This document shows, piece by piece, positions 12,501-24,500 of a DNA stretch of 64,000 nucleotides. The notes beneath the pieces are model-generated. The model had not been told where the DNA came from and made no database searches. It saw only the letters and a program-made list of their open reading frames with translations. Position numbers and translations under genes: made by a program. The stretch lies in assembly GCA_013399015.1 (NCBI GenBank), contig VWZX01009978.1:234398-298397 (forward strand), read 5' to 3'. The stretch is from Galbula dea (Eukaryota > Chordata > Aves > Piciformes > Galbulidae). How positions within the stretch are numbered: position 1 is the first letter of the stretch; each line of letters begins with the position of its first letter.

Positions 12501-15500
12501 CCTTCCTAAACTGTAGAGCCCAGAACTGCACCCAGTATTCGAGGTGTGGCTGCAGCAGTGCAGGGCAGAGCGGGACAATCACCTCCCTTGACCTGCTGGT
12601 GATGTTGTTCTTGATGCACCCCAGGACACAGTTGGCTCTCCTGGCTGCCAGAGCACACTGCTGACTCATCTTCAGCTTACTGTCAACAAGGACCCCAGGT
12701 CCCTCTCTCCACACTGCTGCTCTCCAGCCTCTCACTCCCCAGTCTATACATGTCTGGAGTTGCCCCATCCCAAGTGCAGAACCTGGCACTTGCTCTTGTT
12801 AAATCTCATGCCATTGGAGATTGCCCAGGGCTCCAACTTATCAAGGTCCCTCTGTAGGACCCCACTGTCCTCAAGGGAGTCACAGAATCATGAAGGTTGG
12901 AAGAGACCTCTAAGATCATCAAGTCCAACCATCAACCTAACACCCCCACGGCACTAAAGCCATGTCACTGGGTACCACATCTCCATGTTCATTTAGGGAC
13001 AGACACTGAACTCTCTGAACCTACAGACAGGAGGAAACAGAGCCAGATGGTTGTGGCTGCCTTGGGACATCTGTGTTCACTAAAGTCCTTTGGAAATCCC
13101 AATCTTTCCTTGCAAAATGATGAATGAGTTGTTTCCTCTTCCACCCACTCAGTCTAACGAGGAGCTGTCTGTGGGATCCTCCAGGCCATACCTTCAGCTA
13201 GCAGCACAACTCGGCAGTGAGTTCTGCCTCCTGGACTTTCCAGCCTCACCAAAGCACTTTCAAAAGCAGTTCAGGACCATTACCACCAGCTGGGAAACTT
13301 GGGCAGAGAGCTGCAGAGAAGTATAGATGCTCAGAAGCTTTTGGGAAACTGCATCTTTCAAATCTGATTGAAAGTCCAACTAGAAGTGAGGCAACCAGGA
13401 GGAGACATGACCTTTCTCTGGAACATGAAACCTGGGTTGTGCCTCACAGGCATCACTGCCCCTTTCCACCTGACTGCCCACCTCAGCCATGGCTGTGTTT
13501 CTGTTCCCTTACCTGTTTTTTTGTTGTTCTCCCTTAACTTTATGCTTTGACTGAAAGAGGTCTCAGCTCTGAGCCTCGTGGACCCACTGGTGAGACAGTG
13601 ATGGCTGGGCAGGAGCAGACCCCAGCAGGATGAGGAGGCAACCCCACGGGGTGCTTGCAAGGTCTTTCCTCTGCAGCTGGCCCTGTCCTTGCAGCAAGCT
13701 TTCCCTCTACCTAAGAGGTCTGACCAACCTAAAAGGTCTGAGCAACCTGAAAGGTTTCTGTCAGCCCAGCATGATATAAACAGAAGCTTCACTGCTGGAA
13801 CAACTCCTGGCACTGGATCTCATCCAGCTCCAAGGAATGTGGCTGTGCTATCAGCTGAACTTTACCAGAAACACACCTGACATTGCTCAAAGAGGACAAG
13901 AAGTACCCCAACAATCTAAGACAGATGTTACCTGGCTCTTCCTCCACTTCCCTGTGTGCAAGGATAGCTCTGGGTGCAGAGACACCCACGTTCTGCCATC
14001 AGCTCTGCACTGGGGTTGTCCTTTGGATGCCACCAGCTCCCTTCTACACTAGGAGAACAGGACAGGATGGGAGACAGGAGTCCTGCCAGGGTGAGGAATG
14101 GGAAACATCTTGAGGTCCTTACATGGAAGTCACCATCTACACAACAACACCTCCTGGGAGGTGCTCATGGGGAGGGAAGAACCTTCCTGGGGTGGACCCT
14201 GCCTCTGTGACAGGTCTCTCCCCCTCTCTCCAGGCAAGCTGAATGGGGGCAGTGTGTGCACAGCGATGTCCCCATCCCCAGAGTGCCGGGGGATTTCCTC
14301 CTGCACCAGGCTCTGTTGCTTTTGGCTCAGCTCCACCTTCTCCAACACAAGTGAGGTACTGTGAGGTTAGCCTGGCCAGGGCTCCGGCGGAAAGCTGAGT
14401 GTCGGCCCCTGCAGCCAGCTGGCTGCCGGCTTCGGGACGGGGAGAAGGAGGTCAGCACCGCTTTGGGGTAGAGCAGTAGGAGGATGTCCAGGTACTACAA
14501 GGAAAGAGCTGTTCCTGCTTCAATCCAGAGCCTCTGCAGACTATGAGGAGCAGGAGGCTTCACTGCCTGGCCCCACATTCTTCTGCAACAAAGCTTGGTC
14601 ATCACAGGAGTCTGAGTCAGCCCCACCGCTGACCCCAAAGCTGAGCTCTGAGGGCGCTGGACGTGACACAAGGGCTGTTGAAAGGGGGAGGGGAGAAGCC
14701 CTTAGAGAGATCCCTGTGGTTTGTGGGGGAGCTAAGCTGGATATCCTGTCTATGATTCACCCAGGTCATCTGCAGAGCAAGGATGGCTTGGGCTGCTCCC
14801 TTCTAACCACACTGCAGCTCAGCTCTCCCACCTCCTCCTCCAGACACACACGAGCGACTTGACCTTGGCAGCAGGGACATCTGCTCTGGTCCCAGTGTGT
14901 CATGGTCATGGTGGCTTCAGGGAGGCTTGGCACAGCTCCTGCACAGGCACAAGGGTTGAAAACCTGCCTTTAAGCTGTCCTTTGGTGCTGGGGGGGGGGG
15001 TTGGACTCTATGATCTCCAGAGGTCCCTTCCAATCTCCAACATTCTGTGATTCTTTGGTGACACAAGAGGTAAGAGAAGAACATTTCTCTCCTGAAGTTG
15101 TTTTCTCCTCACTCTGCTTTTTTTGTTGGTCCTTGGGGTCTCATGTGACACGGCTTTGCTTAAGACAGGGCTTTCAGCTCCTGGCCAGGCTGAGGCAAAG
15201 CTGTCTGGGCTGCTCTCTGTGGTCACCCACTGCTTCATGCTTGGAGCTGCTGGCAGCTCACAGGTCAGCATGTTCTGGAAGATGGACCATCTTGCCTTTG
15301 GCTTCTGGCTACTTAAGCCTGGGTGACTTTAATGGAATCATAGAATTGTTTTGGTTGGAAAAGGCTTCTAAGATCATGGAGTCCAACTGTTAACTCAGCA
15401 CTGCCAGGTCACCACTAAACCATGGCCCTTGGCCCCACATCTCCATGACTTTTAAACCCCTCCTGGGATGGTGACTCCACCACTGTCCTGGGTAGCCTTT

Positions 15501-18500
15501 GCCAGTCCCTGTCAACCCTTTATGGGAAGAAATTGCTCCTCATGTCCAACCTAAATCTCCTCTGGCATAACTTGATGCTTGACCTATGCCTTGCTCCTTG
15601 GGGGAATAGTCCAACCCCTACCTCACTCCAATCTCCTTTCCTCCTGCTCTGCCTGAAGCACAGCATGTTGTGCCCTCTAGGGAAGGTGTGTGAGGTGACC
15701 CACACTGCCTGGCCAGCCTCAGGCTGGGGTGAAGGTGCATGTGGTTGGGAAGATGAGTTGATGGGAGCATGCCCAGATATGGACAGTCCAAAGCTGTTGT
15801 GCCCTAAGGTGCAAGTTCACTGTGGGTGTTTGAAAATGAAGTGATTTACAGAGATAGACAGAAATTGCTCAGGGATGTAGGGACTTGAGGACAGGAAGAT
15901 GGTGTGGGGTTTCTTCCCTCTTCTTCCAGCTTTGTGATGAACACCTGTGTGGACACAATTGTCCCTTTCCCTCCTCCTTGTTCACAGCTCACCCAGGTCC
16001 CTGCTTCTGCCTGTTCAGCAACACAACACACAACTCCCTTTGCACCCTCAGTTGAGCCAGGTCTGTGCAAACATGGGGCACCATGGGCAGTTCTCCCTTA
16101 GCATGGTCAGCATGAGCCTGAACCATGAGACCTCAGCAACTGGGGACCTTCTTCTGTCCCTAGCTGTCCCTTCCAAAGCAGATCACTACCTGCCTAGAGG
16201 TGGCTGTGCTGGGGCTGAGGGATGGCATGAGAGGATCAGCTGTTACTGATCAGCTAGAACTTCCCAACAGGTCTTCTCTGGTGGCAAGTACAGTCCCCAC
16301 TCCACCAGCTAAAAAGATTTCAGACTCCTCTTGCCCAAATTCCCAACCCTGCCATCCTCAGTAACTCAGAAGAGCTCCAACCCCTCTTCCTGGGAGAAGG
16401 AAAGGTTGTTGGATGATCCTCCATCCCCCTGTGTGTTCTCCTCCAGACAGGTCCTGGTAAACACAGCTCCTGGACTGAACTATCCCAGCACAAGTCCTGC
16501 AGGGCCACTGCTTGGTGCCTTTTGAAGTGGGAAGGGAGAGCTAACTCCAGACCTCTCCTGAGCCACCAGCACCCTGCGCACCCTTCCCAGGGCTTTTGTG
16601 AACACCAGTAAATTGTCTTGGTCTTCAGCAGAGTCCCTGTATCTAAACAAAGGCTAACCAGGGAACCCAGAGCTGATGCAGCTCTGATTCTTGGCTGTGA
16701 GCTAGAAACATTCAACTCTATCCTCTAATGAGTCAGATTCTCATTTCTGCTAATAACCCAGAGCACTCTTCTGGCAGTCTGATTTAGCAATAAATCAAAG
16801 GGGAACTCGTTGCCATTTGGAAGCTCTTCCAGCCTGCCAGGAGAGTGCTCTGAGGTGGGGCTGTAGCAGAAACATGAACCTGGCCCTACAGAGTCTTCTT
16901 CTACATGTTACCCCTCCAAGGGAGCCTTCATCCTTAGGATCTGCTAGCAGGGTATGTTTGCTCCAGCCCTCCCTCTGGCAGGTCATGAGATGTGCTTTGT
17001 GAGCCAGAAATACCAGGAAAAACAACTCAAACAACAAAATCAGCAAGAAATAAGGCTGGAAGTCCTTAGTGTATTCCCAGTGCTGGAAGAGCTCATGAAT
17101 CATACCTGGAGTATTTCTGAGAGGCATTTGTCTCTTCTTAAAGATCACTAAGGATGCAGAGGCCACAAACTCTCCACACAATCCAGTCCAGATCTCAGCT
17201 ATCTTGATCACTAAAGTCTACCACTGAGATTTCTTGTTGATATCTGAGGTCATGATGTCCAGCCCTAGCTGTCAGGACATGCAAACCCAACCATTCCACC
17301 CCCTCTGCAGCAGCCTTGCTGGTTTTGAGGAATGTCACCTTGTCCCCTCTTGATGTTCTCTTCCTTGTATTGAAAAACTTCATTATTTCAGTTTTTTTTT
17401 TTTCCCAGAAGTTGCATTTTTAGCTCCTGAAATCTTGAGAGAAGTGACTGGGAACCCCAGGAATGTATCTGCATTTTTGCCATTCCCAGTTGTGCTGTGG
17501 AATTCCTGCCCTCCCCCTACACTTCTTCCTCACTAGCAATGAGAAACATCTCCTCTGCTGTTGGAGGTGGAGGGGAGAGTTCTGTGATAGAATGATGCTC
17601 CTGAGCCTGGATTGTCCCATTCCACCTCAAATCAATGGAAAAATGCTCACTGACTTTGGCAGAAACTGGACTACAAGCAAAACATGGACCAGGAAGCCCT
17701 GCAGATGTCATGAAGGGATGTGGCCTTCTCCACCCTCAGCTGACTTTGGATTCCAGCGTGCAAGGCTCCAGCTCAACACCAACCCCAAATACCTTTCCCA
17801 CCACCATGGACCCACCTGCTGGGACCCAAACTGCTCTGCACTTCTCCAGCAGAGACCAAAGAGGCTGCAAGCAGCTCTGTTTTATGGGCAGCTCTAGTTG
17901 TAGGCAAAATCCAGAGACTCACCAGCCCATTGCAGTTGCTGATGGCCACCTTGGAGCTCAGGTACTGGTCCTGCAGGTGGCCAGCATAGTGGCAGTCTTC
18001 GTGGAAATCGTGTTGCCAGTCCATGCCATCTCGTTTCCAGTACTCCACAGTGAAGTGTTCAGCTAGCAGGTTGGAGTGCAGGGTCAGGTTGAGGAGGAAC
18101 TGGGTTCTGTGGGCAGAGACCTTGTAGAAAACCTGCTGCTCTGATGGCTTGTAGGGCAAGGAGCCCAGGCTGCGGCGAGGGCGTTGCTTCAGCTGGCTTC
18201 TCACGTCGAAGGTGAGGAAGTCCCCGTTCTGGTCCACTTGGATGGGGAATGCAATCTCATAGTGATCCAGGCTGGAGAGGAACTCCTCTGGGGAGGGAAA
18301 GCAAAGACAGGAGGAATGACACTCTGCCAAGAGAGCCAAGAGTCAAACACCAGGGACTTCATGGAACCAACCGTGCCTGCGCACAACTGAGACACAGGCT
18401 GCGTGAGGTGGAGAGACAGGGTCCTGACACAGAGGGTCTGCACTGGTCTGGATCTTTGGCTGACTCAGAGGGTCTGCTCTGGTCTGGATCCCTGGCTGAC

Positions 18501-21500
18501 ACAGAGGGGCTGCTCTGGCCAGGATCCCTGGCTGACACAGAGAGGCTGCTCTGGATCCTTGGCTGAGACAGAGGGGCTGCTCTGATCTGGATCCCTGGCT
18601 GACACAGAGGGGCTGCTCTGGATCCTTGGCTGACACAGAAGGTCTGCTGTGGTCAGGATCCNGGTGACACAGAGGGGCTGCTCTGGTGAGGGTCCTTGGC
18701 TGACACAGAGGGGCTGCACTGGATCCCTGGCTGACACAGAGGGGCTGCACTGATCAGGATCCTTGGCTGACACAGAGGGGCTGCTCTGTTCAGGATCCTT
18801 GGCTGACACACAGGGGCTGCACTGGTCAGGATCCTTGGCTGACACAGAGGGGCTGTTCTGGATCCTTGGCTGACACAGAAGGTCTGCTGTGGTCAGGATC
18901 CTTGGCTGACACAGAGGGGCTGCTCTGGATCCCTGGCTGACACAGAGGGGCTGCTCTGGATCCTTGGCTGACACAGAGGGGCTGCTCTGGATCCCTGGCT
19001 GACACAGAGGGGCTGCTCTGGTCAGGATCCTTGGGGTTGTCCTAAAGGCCTTTGGTCTACAGAGCCTTGGGCTATAAACAGCCCTTGAGCCTATAGAGTG
19101 TAATCTTCCTCTGCAGGTGATGGAGAGAAACAGACTGGTCCAAGGTGCCTGGCAGGACACCCAAATTCTAGCTCTGGACCTGGACTATTCTCCATCTCCA
19201 CTGGGCAGAAGGACTGAGGTTGTGCAGAATCATGCTCTGTGCTTTGGAGGATTATTTTAACCTGGACTTTTTGAGGAACAAAGTCAGCAGTAAGGTCTCT
19301 TCAGAATGAGCCAGAATGAGACTCAGGGTGACAACACTTCAGGAGAAGACAGTCTCACTGAGGTGTTCACAAAACATCTAGATGTGGTACTTAAGGACAT
19401 GGTTTAGTGGCATGGTGGTGCTAGGTTGACTTGATGACCTTAGAGGTCTCTTCCAACCTTAATGGTTCTGTGATCTACAGCTACCAGATGGACCTGTTAG
19501 CTCTGCTTTGATGACTGACATAACAACAGCACCATCCTAGCTCCACTAGTGCATCAGGTCCTGGGCATCACCCTAAGAGGCACAAAGACAATGTCCTTGC
19601 AGTGCCAAACCTGCAATCAAAAGCACAAAGGGGATAAGCAGAATTCCCCAGCTGTGCTGAGAAGGTAGCAAGAGAAGAAGTCAGAAAGTCCAATTCCCCA
19701 GCCAAGTTTCTATCTATGACACCATCCTGCCTTCCCAGCTCACCAGCTTGGTGCCCTTCAGGGTATCACCCTGGCTTAGCACATTCTCTTGGGCCACTTG
19801 AGTTTTTGAGCTTGTCTCATACCACTTAGGAAATGTGCTCTGACAAGGTCACTGTCAAAACCATCTGCCTGCACTCAGGAGGTAATGCAAACACTTTTGG
19901 CTGTCAAAGAAATTGGCACTCTGCAAACTCGACAGAAATTGCTCATTTTCCAAGCAAAATGTCACAGGAGCTGCCAGGCTGGATCTGACTGGAGGTTCTA
20001 GCTGCCTCCTGACAGCCCTCACTCAGCACCAGAGCCTTCAGCAGAAGGCATCACACACCACCAATGTACTGGACCCATCACTGGGTGGCCTTCTGAACCC
20101 CTCAAGGTTTGCTTATGGAATGGGAGAGGATTTGCTCCCAAGGACACTCTCAGCACACAGCAGCACTGGAATCTTTCCTTCTCCTCTGGTTTGTTCTCCA
20201 GGGTAGGAGGCTGACAGAATGGTTTCCTTGGCCACCAGTAATGGGACAGTCCTTCCCACCAGCTGGGTCTAGGGGTTAGCTCCCATCCTTCCAAACCAGA
20301 AGCACTTCTGGCATCTCTCCCTTGCCTCCAGAAGCCAGAAATAATGATTAGGTTTTTAACTTCCTGTGCTCCAGCTTCTCCTGCACCACCCCATGCAGCT
20401 GGGCAAACAAAGGTGACTATTTGCACTGCACCAATGACCTCAGGCTAGGGAAAATTTGCCATCAGAAGTGTCTTGTTTTGCTTTTTCCTTCTCTGCAGCC
20501 CATGTGAGCTTAAAAAATAGTGAACTGGGAGGAGGTTTGTCCACATAGTGGTTAGAAAGTGTCCAGGACTCTGGGCTGTAGTCTCTGATCCTGACCTTCA
20601 AGCTACATCCAGGTGTAGAAGTGGGGCTTGAGGACATGGTTTAGTGGTGGGCATGGGAGTGTTAGGTTGATGGTTGGACTCAGTGATCTCAGAGGTCTTT
20701 TCCAACCATAATGCTTCTATAATTCTCTCTCTTCTGCTCCCTAACCCTCTGTTCTCCACCCAACATCACAGATGTTCCCTGACTCCCTCACTTGCTCATC
20801 CCTGTCTTGATCATGCTCCCCATGTTACAGACCATACTAGGAGCTCTCAACAGCAAGAGTGGCACTGTTTGATCTTTCCTCCCTTTCTTTCTTCCTGAAA
20901 AACCATCATGTGCCCTCTGACCTCTCAGCCACTTCATGCTGTATTAATAGACCTTGGTCTGCAATGTGCAGCCCTGCAGCCACAGTAGCACCACCAGGGT
21001 TTGTGCTGGAGATAAGCAGCCTGGTGTTTCCAGAGAGCTGTCAAACTGCTTGGGAAGAGATGCTATAAAAAGCCTTTCTCCAGGAAAGCTCATGAATGCA
21101 TAGGATACAGGGCCCCCCTGAAGGACCACAAAGCTCCCAGGAGAGGCCAAGTTGGGAAGCAGAAGGGATGAGGTGTGGGGAGTGGGACCTCCTTGCATGA
21201 ATCTTGGTGGAAGGTGCTGGAGTGTGTGCAGAGAAGGGCAAGGAAGGTGGGGAAGGGTCTAGAGCACAAGTGTTGTGAGGAGCAGCTGAGGGAACTGGGC
21301 TTGGTTAGCCTGGAGAAGAGGAGGCTCAAGTGATAGGACAAGAAGAAATGGTCTCAAGTTGTGCCAGGGGAGGTTTAGCATATAGAGCAGGAACAGTTTC
21401 TTCCCAAGAGGGTTATCAGGCTGCCCAGGGCAGTGGTGGAGTCCCCATCCCTGGAGGGGTTGAAAAGCCCTGGAGATGTGGTACTGAGGGCCATGGGTTA

Positions 21501-24500
21501 GTGGTGACCTGGCAGTGCTGGGTTAAGGGTTGGACTCAGTGATTTTAAAGGTCTCTTCCAACCTAAATGGTTCTCTGACTTTCTCAAGAAGAGGACACAT
21601 CTGCAGAGGCAGGGATGGTGGAGGAAGGCAAAGGGCCCAGGGGAGGCAGAGGAGTTAACTGAACAAAGAGAAGAAGAAAGGGAAGATGGAAGTGGAAGAG
21701 GGAGGACTTTGTTCCTTCCATGCATGCTGACCATTGCCTCTCCTTACTGAGCTGCTTAAAGAATGAAAAGGAAGCAGATGTTTGCTCTGCTCTTGTCACC
21801 AAGACAAGCCCCAGCTGCAGCCCAGACACCATTCCTAAGGGATAGCTGTGGAAAACACTGTGGGATCCTAGGGCTTCAGGCTGCCCTGGATTTGGGGCAG
21901 TCTTGCTACATCCTCCAAGGGTCTGTTGGTTTACCTCTGAGCCAGGAGCAGTGAGATCAGCCTCACCTTATGTCCCATGAAGCAGGGAGTGTCTAATCTG
22001 ATGCCACATTTAAACTGAGGTCCCAGCAGAAAATCCCCTGTGGATTCCAAACCATCCAGCAAGGGTGAGCATGTGCTGAATTCCTTGGGCAGCTGTTCCA
22101 GCTGCTGGTCCCTCCACTGTTGGAACATGCTACACCTGAGTATACCCTTTACATCTGCCTCTCCTCACACCTCCACTGGCTTGAGGAGACCTTCAATGCT
22201 GGGCTGCTATTTCCCACAGAGAGCATTACAGCTCATGGCTATGATACCTCAGGGTTTCTCCTGCCCAGAACTAACATACTGATCTGGAGTTGTGCACAGA
22301 AGGACTGTGAATCCTGCTCTGCTGCTAGGCTGGAGCAAGTCACTTGGTCCCAGTCAGTGGCTTGTTGAAAACACTGGACTTCATCCTCCAGGCCACCAGC
22401 TGGTACAAGGAGATAAGAGTGTTGCACCCTCTTGAAATGGTGTTGTGAGGATTAGGCACTTACTGTCTCAGCAGCCTGGTGAAAAGCAGTGCTGAGTAAC
22501 ATCAACAGCCTGACAGCAACCATTCTGGATGCTGGGAGCCTGAAAAAGCTCTCTGAGAGGAGGGGGACCCCACGGGGCACCCTTGGGTCTGGACAAGGAC
22601 TGGACAGGGCACAGGCTACAATCCCTGGCTGGGTGTTTCCACAGTACCTGTGGAGCATGGGCTGAGACCCATCCCTTGAGCTGCTCAGGGGAAGCCAGCA
22701 TTTAGGAGAACATAACCACATGGAAGCAGAGAATTATTGAGGTTGGAAGAGACCTTTAAGATCTTCAAGTCCAACTACCAACCTATCACCACCATGCCAC
22801 TAAACCATGCCCCAAAGTACCACAGCTGGATGCAGATGCCTTCAGCTGTGATTTTGGTGAGCTGCTGGGTTTAGACTGAGGTCTATTAGGAGTTGGTGTG
22901 GGGAGCTGTGAGTGAGGATGGATCTGAGCTGCTGTGAGTCAGGATGGAGGTGATCTGGCAGCAGTCTTTGCTAGAGTGTCACTGCCCATGTGGTGCTGCA
23001 GATGGAGTCAGGTGGGAACTGATGGACACAGGGGGCCCAGAACAGTCACCCCAGGCACTGGCAAAGGCTTTCTTTGGTGAAGAGGACCAGGCTCAAGACA
23101 ATCTGCCTGGATAACCTCACACGTTGCACAGTGCCAGCACAGCACACAGCTCCATGGCCACCAGAGCTCCACAGCCCCCACAGCTCCATGGCCACCTGCA
23201 CAGCACACAGCTCCATGGCCACCAGAGCTCCACAGCCCCCACAGCTCCATCTCCACCTGCACAGCACTCAGCTCCATGGCCACAAAAGCAAACTAGTATT
23301 AAGCAATTTAACTACTCTGTGTTACCTGCCCAGGCTGCATTTGTACCCCAGGCCAGGTGCAAGGTTGACATCTGACTTCCCTTCACTCCTAACCTGGAAT
23401 AAAATCACATCCAAAGGCACCAACCTATGTACAGGAGACTCCCTTTCTGCTCTGCTTGCATTCCTGGGGCTCAATATTTAGACACAAGACCCCCAGTTTA
23501 ACACCCAGCCATACAAGACAGGTACAAAGTGCTCATGCCTGAGCAGGTTGGTAGCACTTACAGGAAAGCATGTGTGAACTGAAACTGCTCCTCCAGCAGC
23601 ACCTGTCTGACCAGACTCAGCTGTGCAGAGGTATCTGTGCTCCAGCAGAGATGTCCAGCCCTGCACATGCAGAGGACTGGGTGGCTGCACACACACACCA
23701 CACACACACACACACACCCTCCTCAGAACAAAGCCTCTATTCATCCCAGGATGAGCTGCTCCACCCGAGTGGAACAGGAGCTGCTTCTGTTGCTGCCACA
23801 TCTCCTTTGCTGTCTAAGCCTCATCCTGCAGAAACCTTAATGCTCTGAATCCTGCAAAATGTTAAGGAGTGGAATGTCCTTTTCTCCTGGAATGGGCACT
23901 GGGGAGGCCACACCTCCAGTCCTGGGCCCCTTACTCCAAGAAGGTCATTGAAGTGCTGGAGTGTGGCCAGAGAAGGGCAAGGAAGGTGGGGAAGGGTCTA
24001 GAGCACAAGTGTTGTGAGGAGCCCCTGAGGGAACTGGGCTTGGTTAGCCTGGAGAAGAGGAGGCTCAGGGGAGACCTCACTCTCTGCAACTCCCTGAGAG
24101 GAGGCTGGAGCCAGGTGGGTTGGGCTCTTCTCCCAAGGAACAAGTGATAGGAAGAGAGGAGATGGCTTCAAGTTGCACCAAGGGAGATTCAGATTAGATA
24201 TTAGGATGAATTTCTTCTCCAAGAGAGTTGTCAGTCTCTGGCCCAGGCTTTCCAGAGCAGTGGTGGAGTCACCATCCCTGGAAGGGTTCAAAAAATGCAT
24301 AGATGTGGTGCCTGGGGGCATGGGTCAGTGGTGAGCATGGTTGTGTTGGGTTAACAGTTGAACTCAATGATCTCAGAGATCTTTCCCAACCATAGTGATT
24401 CCACCCAAGATCACAACACATCTTTGTTCTTAGAGGTCAACAGAAAAAAAACCAAACACAAAACCAAGACAAAACCCCAAAACCTGCAAAAGGAGCAGGA

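Noticed and set aside
18343..19160. Long repetitive ORFs (SAKDPEQPLCVSQGS repeats) beside ADAMTS10 exon 2
   Set aside because: Product of the 31/36-bp intronic minisatellite; interrupted by an N and by stops, with no splice-site support.
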